A DNA stretch of 64,000 nt from Acidisoma sp965199065 (GTDB lineage Bacteria; Pseudomonadota; Alphaproteobacteria; Acetobacterales; Acetobacteraceae), in contig NZ_CBDAQN010000003.1 in assembly GCF_965199065.1 (NCBI RefSeq), positions 310,001-374,000 on the forward strand, in the 5' to 3' direction. The notes under the pieces were generated by a model. That model did not search any database and was not told where the DNA came from. It worked only from the letters and a program-made list of their open reading frames with translations. This document shows positions 9,287 through 17,641 of this stretch, one piece after another. Position numbers and translations under genes: made by a program. Each line of letters opens with the position of its first letter. Within the stretch, counting starts at the first letter, position 1.

Positions 9287-10261
9287 ATGCACGCCTTCCG
9301 CCTTGCCTTTCCAGTCGCGGCCGCACTCGTTTCGGCGGCTACATGTTCGGTGCCGAGGGTCGCATACGCGCAAACTCCGGTCCTCTCGCCGCTTCTGGGA
9401 GCTTGGGGCTCGGATAGCAGTTGCACCGCTGACGTCGTCGTTTTCCGGGCCGATGGAACCGTCATCGATACCGGGGCAGTCGCCGGGACGCCACGCACCA
9501 CCTATGGCACGGCCACCTCCAGCTCGGGCGGGGAAGCGATCACCTTCACCCAGGGCGGCAAAACCGGCCAGTTCGCCCTCGCTGTTTCGGATCAGGCCGT
9601 GTCATGGTCGAACGGCGCATCGATCGTGCTGAAGGAGCGCTGTGCCGATCAGGCTCAGTTCGCGAGCGATCTCGGACCGGCTCCAGCGCCGGTCTCGCTC
9701 TTTGATCAGATCCGGGCGCTCGCCGCCGAGCCGCTCCACTTCAATGGGATTGTCATCAGGGTGACCGGCGTCGAGGGACGCACGGCGCTTACACCGGCGG
9801 CGACCGGGCCGGCGTACAGCGAGGTGATTGCAACGCCCAATCCCGCAGCGGTCGGCTCGGGTGCTGCCTTGCTCTACCGGATATTCCCGACGGAGGCAGC
9901 GGCCGCCGCCCACGTGACGCTCGCGGCGGATGCGCGGACGAGCTTCATCTACGAGCACCGCGGCGCGGGGTTCTTCTCGACCGCATCGGCGGCTGACGAG
10001 GGCAACACCCCGACGGCGAAGCCGGTCACGATCGACTGCCTGCGCTTTCATCCGAAGGGCAAGGACCGGGTGGAGATCGCCTGCTTCGCGCAGATGCCTG
10101 GCTCGCGATTGGTGGCCGGCGCGCGGCAGAGCTTCCCACTGCCAGCAGGAACCAAGGCGAACGAGATGGGCTCGAAGGACGACCTGAGCGAAACCCTCGA
10201 TCTCACCAGCCTCGCAATCGATACATTGCGCGGGTTCCTGGCGGCCAACCCGGCCGATTAG
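9287..10261 (+). CDS. Exported protein of unknown function
   Basis: The protein has 324 residues from the ATG at 9287, which follows AGGAG at 9276-9280. An open frame extends further upstream but lacks coding character. Residues 1-29 form a Sec signal peptide (FPVAAALVSAATCS core, cleavage after AYAQ or nearby). The next 100 residues look like a small beta-barrel or lipocalin-like unit (LLGAWGSDSSCTADVVVF, then DGTVIDTG). The C-terminal half contains two further beta regions with a conserved Cys pair (TIDCLRF, EIACFAQM). It is divergent from the DUF2147 gene, with the promoters in the 165-base gap. No function can be assigned. Confidence 0.7.
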   Translation: MHAFRLAFPVAAALVSAATCSVPRVAYAQTPVLSPLLGAWGSDSSCTADVVVFRADGTVIDTGAVAGTPRTTYGTATSSSGGEAITFTQGGKTGQFALAVSDQAVSWSNGASIVLKERCADQAQFASDLGPAPAPVSLFDQIRALAAEPLHFNGIVIRVTGVEGRTALTPAATGPAYSEVIATPNPAAVGSGAALLYRIFPTEAAAAAHVTLAADARTSFIYEHRGAGFFSTASAADEGNTPTAKPVTIDCLRFHPKGKDRVEIACFAQMPGSRLVAGARQSFPLPAGTKANEMGSKDDLSETLDLTSLAIDTLRGFLAANPAD

Positions 10262-11734
10262 TCAACGCGGCGTTGCGTGATGCCCCGACATCTCCTCGCC
10301 CGCCGAGCGCGGCAGGCGCAGCGCCAGCCAGGCCGCCGGCAGCATGACCGCGGCCACGATCAGGAAAGCCGCTGAGAAATCCGGCAGGCCCGGATGCGTG
10401 CGGCCCGCGAGCACTCCGAAGACCGCGAGCGCCGCCGCACCCAACGTGACGCCCATCGTCAACGAAAGCTGCTGCAAGGTGCTGTAGAGGCTGGTCGCCT
10501 GGCTCATCCGCGGCGGCGGGATGTCGGCATAGGCGATGGTGTTGTAGGCGGTGAACTGCAGGCTCCGGAAGACGCCGCCGACCAGCAGCACGAGATAGAT
10601 CAGCGCGATTGGCCAGTCCGGCCGGAACGCCGCCGTCAGCGCGATGATCGCCGTCGAGATGGCGGCGTTCACCGACAGCACGGCCCGGAAACCAAAGCGC
10701 CGCAACAGCGGCTTGGCGATCGGTTTGACGGTAATTGCCCCGGCAGCGCTGACGAAGGTGATGAGGCCGCTTCGCAGCGGGCTCAGCCCGAAGCCGAGCT
10801 GCAGCATCAGCGGCAAGAGGAAGGGCATCGCGCCGATGCCGATGCGGAACATGGAGCCCGCGACGACCGAAGTGGCGAACGTTGGGATTTGCAGCAGCGT
10901 GATGTCGAGCAAGGGGAACTTGGAGCGCCGGGCATGGATCACGTAGCCCCCGGCGGCGAGAGCGCCCACCACCGTCAGGGCGATAGCAGCCGATGGCGGC
11001 AGAGCGCCGCGCCCGAAGGACGATAGGCCCATGATGAGCCCGGCCATGCCGATCCCCGCCAGGACCTGCCCCAGGATGTCGAAATGGGTGGCTTCGACGC
11101 CCTCGTCCGGCCGGATGAACAGCGTCACCAGGATGACGCCGACAACCCCGATCGGGATGTTGATGTCGAAGATCCAATGCCAGGAGAGCGAGGTGACCAG
11201 GAAGCCGCCGACCGGCGGCCCGATGACGGGGCCGAGCAGCGCCGGCATGGTGAGCCACGACATCGCCGCCACCAGATCGGCCTTGCCGACGCGCCGCAGA
11301 AGCAGCAGCCGCCCCACCGGCACCATCATGGCGCCACCCATGCCCTGCAGGATGCGCGCGCCCACCAGCATCGGGAGGCTCTGCGAGACGCCGCAGAGGA
11401 TCGAGGCGGCCGTGAAGACGATGATTGCGGCGCGAAACACGTTTTTGGCGCCGTAACGGTCCGCGACCCAGCCGCTGGCCGGGATGAAGGCGGCGAGGCT
11501 CACCAAATACGAGGTGATGACGATATTCATCGTCACCGGCGAGACGTTGAAGGCCCGCGCCATCGACGGCAACGCGGTGGTGACGACCGTCGAGTCCAGG
11601 TTCTGCATAAAGAGCGCGCTGGCGACGATCAGCGCCGTCGTCCGCATCTCCTTGGGCAGCGCCTTTCGTGGGCGCTTGGCAGACAGTGGATCGGGGCCCT
11701 GCCCCGGAAGAAACCGGTGCAGGGCGTCCGGCAA
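10262..11734 (-). CDS. DHA2-type MFS drug:H+ antiporter
   Basis: This is a 490-residue, 14-helix major facilitator. Seen are the first-helix motif LDSTVVTTALPSMARAF, motif A (GWVADRYGAKNVFR), the motif C-like LLGPVIGPPVGGFL, and the LQGMGGAMMVPVGR segment typical of HsrA/EmrB relatives. It would expel hydrophobic drugs in exchange for protons. The start is uncertain: TTG at 11734 lies just after the gnd stop, while the ATG at 11647 gives 461 residues but has AAGGAG directly abutting it. It is downstream of gnd on the same strand with almost no gap, so cotranscription is likely. No EmrA-type adaptor gene accompanies it. Confidence 0.87.
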   Translation of the reverse strand: MPDALHRFLPGQGPDPLSAKRPRKALPKEMRTTALIVASALFMQNLDSTVVTTALPSMARAFNVSPVTMNIVITSYLVSLAAFIPASGWVADRYGAKNVFRAAIIVFTAASILCGVSQSLPMLVGARILQGMGGAMMVPVGRLLLLRRVGKADLVAAMSWLTMPALLGPVIGPPVGGFLVTSLSWHWIFDINIPIGVVGVILVTLFIRPDEGVEATHFDILGQVLAGIGMAGLIMGLSSFGRGALPPSAAIALTVVGALAAGGYVIHARRSKFPLLDITLLQIPTFATSVVAGSMFRIGIGAMPFLLPLMLQLGFGLSPLRSGLITFVSAAGAITVKPIAKPLLRRFGFRAVLSVNAAISTAIIALTAAFRPDWPIALIYLVLLVGGVFRSLQFTAYNTIAYADIPPPRMSQATSLYSTLQQLSLTMGVTLGAAALAVFGVLAGRTHPGLPDFSAAFLIVAAVMLPAAWLALRLPRSAGEEMSGHHATPR

Positions 11735-11737
11735 CCC

Positions 11738-13207
11738 TCAGGCCTCGATCTCGCTGCCGTCCTGGCTCCAGCGGGTGTGGAAGCTCCCCTCCTTGTCCAA
11801 CCGGCGATAGGTGTGGGCGCCGAAATAGTCGCGCAGACCCTGCAGCAGGTTGGCGGGGCCACGTGCGCGGCGCAGGCCGTCGTAATAGGCGAGCGACGAG
11901 GAGAAGGCAGGCACGGCCACGCCGTTCTCGACCGCCAGCACGATCACCCGGCGCCAGGCGGCTTCCGCCTTTACCACTGCGTCGCGGAAATAGTCGTCGA
12001 GCAGCAGGTTGGAGAGCTTGGGGTCGCGCTCGTAAGCCTCGCGGATGCGGTTGAGGAAGCGCGCCCGGATGATGCAGCCGCCGCGCCAGATGGTGGAGAT
12101 TTCGCCCAGATGCAGGCCCCAGCCAAAGGTCTCGGAGGCGACCGTCATCTGCTCGAAGCCCTGCGCGTAGGCGATGATCTTCGAGGCGTAGAGCGCATCC
12201 CGGATCGCGTTGATCTCCTCCGGCGTCGGCGTGCGGGTGGCGACCGCCGGATGCGGCAGCGCCTTCTCGGCTTGCGCCCGCATGCCGCGGCGGCCGGAGA
12301 GCGCGCGGGCAAACACGGCCTCGGTGATCGCGGTCACCGGCACGCCCATTTCGAGTGCATTTTGTGCGGTCCAGCGTCCGGTGCCCTTCTGCTCGGCCTC
12401 ATCGACGATGGCGTCGACCAGGGGCTTGCCGGTGCCGTCCGTCTTGCGCAGCACGGCCGCCGTGATCTCGATGAGGTAGCTGTCGAGGTCGCCCGCCTTC
12501 CACTCGGTGAAGATGTCGGCCATCGCGGCAGCGTCGAGGCCGTACAGCGTCTTCATGAGGTCGTAGGCCTCGGTGATGAGCTGCATGTCGGCATACTCGA
12601 TGCCGTTATGGACCATCTTCACGTAGTGCCCAGCGCCCTCGGTCCCGATGTAGGTGCAGCAGGGCGTGCCGTCGACCGACACCGCCATCTTCGTCACCAT
12701 CGGCGCGATGCGGTCGTAGGCCGAGCGCTCGCCGCCCGGCATCATGCTCGGGCCTTCCAACGCACCCTCCTCGCCGCCCGAGATGCCCATGCCGATGAAG
12801 CGGATGTTCGCTTCCTTGCAGCGCTTGAAGCGGCGGGCGGTGTCGGTGAAGAGCGAGTTGCCGCCGTCGATGATGATGTCGTCGGCCTCCAGGTGCGGAA
12901 CGAGATCCTCGATCATGTCGTCCACCGGCTGGCCGGCCTTCACCATGATGATGATGGCGCGCGGCTTGGCGAGAGCGTCGACAAACTCCTCGATGGTCTT
13001 GGTGGGGTGGAAGCGGCCTTCGGAGCCATGCTCGGCCATCAGCTTGTCGGTGCGCTCATGGTTGCGGTTGAACAGCGCCACCCCGAAGCCTTTGCGGGCC
13101 GCGTTGCGGGCGAGGTTCGCCCCCATCACCGCCAGTCCCAGAACCCCGATATCGGCGGCTCCGCTCTGTCCCTTGGCTTGCACCTGAGACTGCGCTTGGT
13201 CGTTCAT
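11738..13207 (-). CDS. gnd: 6-phosphogluconate dehydrogenase (decarboxylating)
   Basis: The enzyme oxidises and decarboxylates 6-phosphogluconate to ribulose 5-phosphate in the oxidative pentose phosphate pathway. The ATG at 13207 is preceded by AGGAAGGA and gives 489 residues, normal for the long NADP-type enzyme. Visible motifs are the nucleotide-binding GVLGLAVMGANLARN followed by ALFNRN, the GISGGEEGALEGPSMMPGG substrate loop with catalytic neighbours, and YVKMVHNGIEY. The frame stays open upstream of 13207 but has no coding character. A HAD phosphatase gene lies 61 bases upstream on the same strand, and an MFS gene follows immediately. Confidence 0.97.
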   Translation of the reverse strand: MNDQAQSQVQAKGQSGAADIGVLGLAVMGANLARNAARKGFGVALFNRNHERTDKLMAEHGSEGRFHPTKTIEEFVDALAKPRAIIIMVKAGQPVDDMIEDLVPHLEADDIIIDGGNSLFTDTARRFKRCKEANIRFIGMGISGGEEGALEGPSMMPGGERSAYDRIAPMVTKMAVSVDGTPCCTYIGTEGAGHYVKMVHNGIEYADMQLITEAYDLMKTLYGLDAAAMADIFTEWKAGDLDSYLIEITAAVLRKTDGTGKPLVDAIVDEAEQKGTGRWTAQNALEMGVPVTAITEAVFARALSGRRGMRAQAEKALPHPAVATRTPTPEEINAIRDALYASKIIAYAQGFEQMTVASETFGWGLHLGEISTIWRGGCIIRARFLNRIREAYERDPKLSNLLLDDYFRDAVVKAEAAWRRVIVLAVENGVAVPAFSSSLAYYDGLRRARGPANLLQGLRDYFGAHTYRRLDKEGSFHTRWSQDGSEIEA

Positions 13208-13268
13208 TGCTGTTTCCTTCCTGCGTTCTGGTCCAGAGACGGATCGGCGCGACCCTACTGCCCCACGG

Positions 13269-13931
13269 TTAATTCGCCAGTGGGGAGGTCGCATAACCCG
13301 CCAGCAAAGCAGCGGGGTCGCGGTAGATGGCAACGCAGCCGGCATCCCTAAGCACATCCTCGGGGAAGCCGCCGCACAGCATCCCGATCGTGCCCATGCC
13401 AGCCTTGCTGGCCGCCTCGGCGTCGTAATGCGTGTCGCCGACCACCACCACCTGATCGGGCGGCAGGCCGAGCCGCTCCAGGGCGGCGGTGAAGATGTCG
13501 GGATGCGGCTTCGACCTCTCGGCGTCGTCGGAACTCGTCTCCTCATCCACGAGATCGGCGATGCCGGCGATCTTCTTATACACCTGCAGTTCGTCGCCCT
13601 TGGCGGAGGAGGCGAGCGCGATCCGCTGTCCCTGCGCGCGGATATGGCGGAACAGCTCCGGCACATCCGGGAAGGCGCGGACCTTCGGCAGATACTCGCG
13701 CTTGAAGAGATCGGCGCGCCAGGCGGCCATCTCCTCGCCATGTTCCTTGGCCGCGGCTTCGCCGACCAGATGCGGCACCAGCTGGTCCCCGCCCTTGCCG
13801 ATCTGAAAGCGCGCCTCGTCCTTGGAAATGTCGAAGCCGAAATGCTTGAACGTGCGCGCCCAGCTTTCGGCGTGGAAATCGACCGAGTCGACGAGCGTGC
13901 CGTCGATGTCGAAGATGATGGCCTGGGGCAT
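13269..13931 (-). CDS. HAD-superfamily phosphatase
   Basis: Starting at ATG 13931 the protein has 220 residues. It carries all four HAD motifs: FDIDGTLVDS (nucleophile and acid Asp), LASSAKG (Ser/Thr of motif II), KPHPD (Lys of motif III) and VVVGDTHYDAEAA (acidic motif IV), with an alpha-helical cap between motifs I and II. It resembles phosphoglycolate phosphatases and beta-phosphoglucomutase-like hydrolases of small sugar phosphates. The exact substrate cannot be told. Placement directly upstream of gnd hints at sugar-phosphate metabolism. A longer in-frame start at 14036 would overlap the divergent phhB start and lacks support. Confidence 0.88.
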   Translation of the reverse strand: MPQAIIFDIDGTLVDSVDFHAESWARTFKHFGFDISKDEARFQIGKGGDQLVPHLVGEAAAKEHGEEMAAWRADLFKREYLPKVRAFPDVPELFRHIRAQGQRIALASSAKGDELQVYKKIAGIADLVDEETSSDDAERSKPHPDIFTAALERLGLPPDQVVVVGDTHYDAEAASKAGMGTIGMLCGGFPEDVLRDAGCVAIYRDPAALLAGYATSPLAN

Positions 13932-14034
13932 CGGTGCTGTCGCCTTGTGCGGATCGGGCTCGGGGGATTTGAACTTGCTAATGTGGCGCGACCGGCTCAG
14001 CTTTGAACCCGCAATCGCAAAAAGGGGGAACGGC

Positions 14035-14388
14035 ATGTCCGCGCTTCAGAATGAAGAGTGCGTGCCTTGCCATGGTGGCGTCCCGCCGCTGAAGCCGAGC
14101 GAGATCGAAGGTCTGCTGCCCGAGGTGCCTGGCTGGAGCCTCGCCGCCGACCCGTCGCATATCGTCCGGCGCTGGACCTTGCCTGACTTCCAGACGGCGC
14201 TCGATTTCGTTCTCGACGTAGGCGAGGTGGCCGAGGATGCGGGCCATCACCCGGACATCTCCTTCGGCTGGGGGTATGTCGAGGTTTCGCTCCACACCCA
14301 CGCCATCAAAGGCTTACAACGCGCCGATTTCGTCCTGGCGGCGAAGATCGACGCCCTTCCCGCCGCGCAGCTGGAGAACGCCGCATGA
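14035..14388 (+). CDS. phhB: Pterin-4a-carbinolamine dehydratase
   Basis: This 117-residue protein starts at ATG 14035 after an AAGGGGGA ribosome-binding site. The family signature EDAGHHPDISFGWGYVEV contains the two active-site His residues, and SLHTHAIKGL follows. The enzyme dehydrates 4a-hydroxytetrahydrobiopterin during aromatic amino acid hydroxylation. No phenylalanine hydroxylase gene is in the window, and such stand-alone copies can have other roles, such as in molybdopterin or folate metabolism. Residues about 7-17 contain a Cys-x-x-Cys (ECVPCHGG) seen in many proteobacterial members. Its stop overlaps the next gene by ATGA. Confidence 0.93.
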   Translation: MSALQNEECVPCHGGVPPLKPSEIEGLLPEVPGWSLAADPSHIVRRWTLPDFQTALDFVLDVGEVAEDAGHHPDISFGWGYVEVSLHTHAIKGLQRADFVLAAKIDALPAAQLENAA

Positions 14389-14666
14389 AAGCCACCTGGA
14401 ACGGCGAGATCATCGCCGAAAGCGACGACATCGTCACTGTCGAGGGGAACGCTTATTTTCCCGTTTCGGCGCTTCGGAAGGACGTAGTCGTTCCCAGCTC
14501 CCACACCAGCGTCTGCCCCTGGAAGGGAACGGCGCAGTACTACTCGCTGGAGGTCGGCGGGAAGATGAACCGGGACGCTGCCTGGTACTACCCGGAGCCG
14601 AAGGAGGCCGCGGCGGAAATCCGCGACCGGGTCGCCTTCTGGAAAGGCGTCACGGTAACCGCCTAG
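14385..14666 (+). CDS. DUF427 domain protein
   Basis: The 93-residue protein is a single DUF427 domain. Family features are WNGEIIAESDD, YFPVSAL, TSVCPWKGTAQYY and AWYYPEPKEAA. The domain is a small beta-barrel whose function is unknown. The start codon overlaps the phhB stop by four bases, so the two are translationally coupled, and the desaturase gene begins one base after its stop. It likely acts in the cytoplasm, since no signal sequence is visible. The conserved Cys-Pro-Trp pocket suggests a small-molecule site, but that is inference. Confidence 0.9.
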   Translation: MKATWNGEIIAESDDIVTVEGNAYFPVSALRKDVVVPSSHTSVCPWKGTAQYYSLEVGGKMNRDAAWYYPEPKEAAAEIRDRVAFWKGVTVTA

Positions 14667-14667
14667 C

Positions 14668-15570
14668 ATGAGCGCTGCCGCGACACGGCGGCCCCCGGTG
14701 GAGGTCCGCGACCTGAAGGCGCTGTCCGCGCGCTCCGATCGGCGAGGACTACTTCACCTGGGTGGGCACCTCGCCGCCATCGGCTGCGTGATGGCGCTGG
14801 TCCTGGCAGTTCGCGACAGCGGGGCTGTCTGGCCGGCGATGGCTGTGCTGGGCGTGCTCGAGGTCGCGCTCTTCACCCCGCTCCATGAGAGCACGCATCG
14901 CACGCCGTTCCGGTCGCTGTGGCTGAACCGCGCCGTGGGCTGGCTGGCAGGTTTCGTGCTCATTTTGCCGCCCGAGGGGTTCCGCCTGTTCCACCTGGCG
15001 CATCATCGCCACACTCAGGACCCGGAGCACGACCCGGAGCTGATCGGCGCGAAGCCGCTCACCCGGCGACGCTATGTCTGGCGGCTCACGGGGCTGCCCT
15101 ACTGGGGGAGCCAGATCCGCGGCCTCGTCAAGACGGCCGCCGGCCATGCGGACGCGCCATGGGTTCCAGCCGCTTCCCGCCAGACCGTGGTGCGGGAGGC
15201 GCGCATCTATCTGGCAATCTACGTTGCCGTCATCGCACTGGCGCTGGCCTTCCGGTCGGTCCTTCCGTTGGTGCTTTGGATGGTGCCGGTGCTGCTTGGC
15301 CAGCCCGTTCTGCGGGGCGTCCTGATGGCGGAGCATACGGGCTGCCCCGAAAACGACGACCGCATGGCGAACACGCGGACCACGCTTGCCGGCCGCGTCT
15401 TCGGCCTGCTGTTCTGGAACGCCAACCTGCACATCGAGCATCATTATGCGCCGGGCGTGCCGTTCCACGCGCTGCCTCGGCTACATTCCCTTCTCGGGCC
15501 GCATCTGAAGTCGCTCGACAGCAGCTACCCGTCGGCGCATCGCGCGATCCTGGGCTCCCTGCCTGAGTGA
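14668..15570 (+). CDS. Membrane fatty acid desaturase family protein
   Basis: The 300-residue protein has four to five hydrophobic segments and the three histidine clusters of integral di-iron desaturases: HESTH at about residue 75, HLAHHRH at about 110 and HIEHH at about 253. It should desaturate or hydroxylate a lipid or carotenoid-like substrate at the cytoplasmic membrane. There is no fused cytochrome b5 or ferredoxin domain, so electrons must come from a separate donor. It follows phhB and the DUF427 gene without a gap, probably as one operon. The substrate is not predictable. Confidence 0.88.
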   Translation: MSAAATRRPPVEVRDLKALSARSDRRGLLHLGGHLAAIGCVMALVLAVRDSGAVWPAMAVLGVLEVALFTPLHESTHRTPFRSLWLNRAVGWLAGFVLILPPEGFRLFHLAHHRHTQDPEHDPELIGAKPLTRRRYVWRLTGLPYWGSQIRGLVKTAAGHADAPWVPAASRQTVVREARIYLAIYVAVIALALAFRSVLPLVLWMVPVLLGQPVLRGVLMAEHTGCPENDDRMANTRTTLAGRVFGLLFWNANLHIEHHYAPGVPFHALPRLHSLLGPHLKSLDSSYPSAHRAILGSLPE

Positions 15571-15579
15571 CAAGGTTTT

Positions 15580-15601
15580 GGTTCTTTTTTCAGAAAGAAC
15601 C
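15580..15601. terminator. Inverted repeat GGTTCTTT/AAAGAACC between convergent genes
   Basis: Perfect 8-base arms at 15580-15587 and 15594-15601 flank a 6-base loop. The plus-strand arm is followed by further T residues within the loop. The element sits between the desaturase stop and the isomerase stop and overlaps the latter. It is a plausible bidirectional terminator or RNA-stability hairpin. There is no clean U-run after the stem on either strand, so function is uncertain. The same arms recur at 57347-57354 and 57378-57385. Confidence 0.45.
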
Positions 15602-16381
15602 GTCGGCCTCTTGCTTCGCCTCGGCCACGATCCGGATCATCGCGGCGAACCCCTCCGGCGTCCACGCGGCGCGCCCGATGAAGAGGCCGTCGACATTCTC
15701 CAGCGCGATCAGTTCCGCGCCATTGGCCGGCGACACCGAGCCGCCATAGATGATGCGGGTCGCAGTCGCGGCCGGTTCGCCCCAGCAGTCCGCAAGCGTC
15801 TCCCGCAGGCCGGCGTGCCGCTCCGCCACGTAGGACGGCGGCGCCGCCTCCGCGACACCGATCGCCCAGCGCGGCTCGTAGGCCAGAACCACACGCGGGA
15901 GCATCCCGGCGGTCACACTGGCCAGAGCCGTCGTCACCTGCTCGCGGAGGACGCTGTCGGACTGGCCCATGCGCCGGTCCTCGGCGCTCTCGCCCAGGCA
16001 AAGGATAGGTTCCAGGCCCCCCTGGAGGGCCGCATCGACCTTCAACCGCACCAGATCGTAGGTTTCCCCAAAATGCTGCAGCCGTTCGGAATGGGCGAGT
16101 TCGACGAAGCGGCACCCGATTTCGGCCAGCATCGGGGCGGAGATTTCGCCGGTCCAGGCGCCGGAGGCATCCCAGTGCATCGTCTGGCCGCCGATCGCCA
16201 CCGGCGAGCCTGCGAACTCCCGCGCCGCCGTGGACAAGGAGACGAACGGCGGCAGCACAAAGATGTCGAGCCCGTCGGCAGGGTCCTCGCGGAGCAACGC
16301 CAGCAACCGGCGGGCGTACGCCTCCGTCGCGGCGATGCCGTGGTTCATTTTCCATCCGGTGCCGACCAGTGGTTTACGCAT
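15590..16381 (-). CDS. TIM-family isomerase, LerI/EryH-like (tetrulose-phosphate isomerase)
   Basis: The 263-residue protein is a triosephosphate-isomerase-fold enzyme with all catalytic residues: Lys11 in GTGWKMN, His97 in ELAHSER and Glu169 in AYEPRWAIG. Three features differ from ordinary TpiA and resemble the erythritol-pathway isomerases LerI/EryH: the N-terminus reads GTGWKMN instead of NWKMN, the middle has MHWDASGAWTGEIS, and the last phosphate-binding stretch is FIGRAAW instead of VGGASL. It therefore may interconvert erythrulose phosphates rather than triose phosphates. No other erythritol genes are nearby. Plain triosephosphate isomerase activity remains possible. Confidence 0.82.
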   Translation of the reverse strand: MRKPLVGTGWKMNHGIAATEAYARRLLALLREDPADGLDIFVLPPFVSLSTAAREFAGSPVAIGGQTMHWDASGAWTGEISAPMLAEIGCRFVELAHSERLQHFGETYDLVRLKVDAALQGGLEPILCLGESAEDRRMGQSDSVLREQVTTALASVTAGMLPRVVLAYEPRWAIGVAEAAPPSYVAERHAGLRETLADCWGEPAATATRIIYGGSVSPANGAELIALENVDGLFIGRAAWTPEGFAAMIRIVAEAKQEADGSF

Positions 16382-16431
16382 GGAGACCTCTCCGCCGTCT
16401 GTTCAAGGATGCACGACCGGAGCGACTGCCA

Positions 16432-17625
16432 GTGATCGCCGTCATCGGAGCCGGGCCTGCTGGGCTGATGGCCGCCGAAGTTCTTGCAGTGGCTGGCCGA
16501 AGCGTGACCGTCTTCGACCACATGCCCTCGTCCGGGCGCAAGCTGCTGATGGCGGGGCGCGGCGGCCTCAACCTCACCCATTCCGAGCCGCTGGAGGCTT
16601 TTCTCGCGCGATACGGCGCGAGCGCGGCGCGATTGGAGCCGGCAATCGGCGCCTTTCCGCCCGAGGCGTTGCGAGCCTGGGCGGAAGGGCTGGGCCAGAG
16701 CCTGTTCGTGGGCACCAGCGGGCGGGTCTTCCCGCGCACGATGAAGGCTTCGCCGTTGCTGCGCGGCTGGCTGCTCCGGCTGAACGGCCTCGGTGTCCGC
16801 TTCGCGTTCCGCCATCGCTGGCAGGGCTTTGGCGCGGAGACGCACACGCTGCTGTTCGAAGGTGCGGCGCCGATAGAGGCCGAGGGCGTCGTGCTGGCCT
16901 TGGGCGGCGCGTCGTGGCCGCGTCTCGGCAGCGACGGCGGCTGGGCGTCGCTGCTGGCGGAGCGCGGCGTGGACGTCGCCCCCTTCGTGCCGGCCAACTG
17001 CGGCTTCACCATCGCCTGGACGGACATGTTCCGGGAGCGCTTTGCCGGCACCCCGCTGAAGTCCGTGGCTCTGCGATGGCACGGCCGCGTCTCGCGCGGC
17101 GACATAATGGTCACCGCCTATGGCATGGAGGGAGGCGCGGTTTACGCATTGAGCAGCGTCCTCCGCGACGAGATCATGTCCCATGGCGAGGCGATGGTGA
17201 CGCTCGACCTGCGCCCGGACCTCCCTGAGGCGGCCTTGGCCGAGAAGCTGCGTGCCTTGCGGCCCCGGGACAGCCTGTCCAGCGGCCTGCGCCGGACCCT
17301 GTCTCTGGCGCCCGTCGGGATCAACGTCCTCCGGGAGACCGGCTCGCCGCCGCCGCACGACCCCGCAGCGCTCGCTGCCCTGATAAAGTCGGTCCCGCTG
17401 CGGCTGACCGGATTTGAAGGCCTCGGCCGCGCCATCTCATCCGCTGGCGGCGTCACCTGGGATGAGGTCGATGACCGCTTCATGCTCCGCCGTCTGCCGG
17501 GCGTCTTCGTGGCGGGCGAAATGCTCGACTGGGATGCGCCGACAGGCGGCTACCTGCTGCAGGCCTGCATGGCGACCGGTGTGGCCGCCGGTCATGGTAT
17601 GGTCGACTGGCTTGAGAAACGCTGA
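16432..17625 (+). CDS. FAD-dependent oxidoreductase, HI0933/PP_4765-like flavoprotein
   Basis: From GTG at 16432 the protein has 397 residues; GGAG lies 9 bases upstream. A GTG at 16369 would overlap the divergent isomerase gene and is less likely. The N-terminus carries an FAD-binding GAGPAGLMAAEVL, followed by SSGRKLLMAGRGGLNLTHSE, the hallmark of the HI0933 family. A C-terminal GVFVAGEMLDWDAPTGGYLLQ closes the FAD site. These enzymes are predicted dehydrogenases or reductases with unknown substrates, possibly acting on RNA or quinones. It is followed 16 bases later by the HerA-like ATPase gene. Confidence 0.9.
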   Translation: MIAVIGAGPAGLMAAEVLAVAGRSVTVFDHMPSSGRKLLMAGRGGLNLTHSEPLEAFLARYGASAARLEPAIGAFPPEALRAWAEGLGQSLFVGTSGRVFPRTMKASPLLRGWLLRLNGLGVRFAFRHRWQGFGAETHTLLFEGAAPIEAEGVVLALGGASWPRLGSDGGWASLLAERGVDVAPFVPANCGFTIAWTDMFRERFAGTPLKSVALRWHGRVSRGDIMVTAYGMEGGAVYALSSVLRDEIMSHGEAMVTLDLRPDLPEAALAEKLRALRPRDSLSSGLRRTLSLAPVGINVLRETGSPPPHDPAALAALIKSVPLRLTGFEGLGRAISSAGGVTWDEVDDRFMLRRLPGVFVAGEMLDWDAPTGGYLLQACMATGVAAGHGMVDWLEKR

Positions 17626-17641
17626 AGGGATACGAGTCGGC

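Noticed and set aside
11084..13351. 755-codon plus-strand frame antisense to the MFS and gnd genes
   Set aside because: It spans two clearly real minus-strand genes and is His/Arg/Asp-rich without motifs.
15590..16381. Naming this gene tpiA
   Set aside because: The N-terminal, middle and C-terminal motifs fit the LerI/EryH group better.
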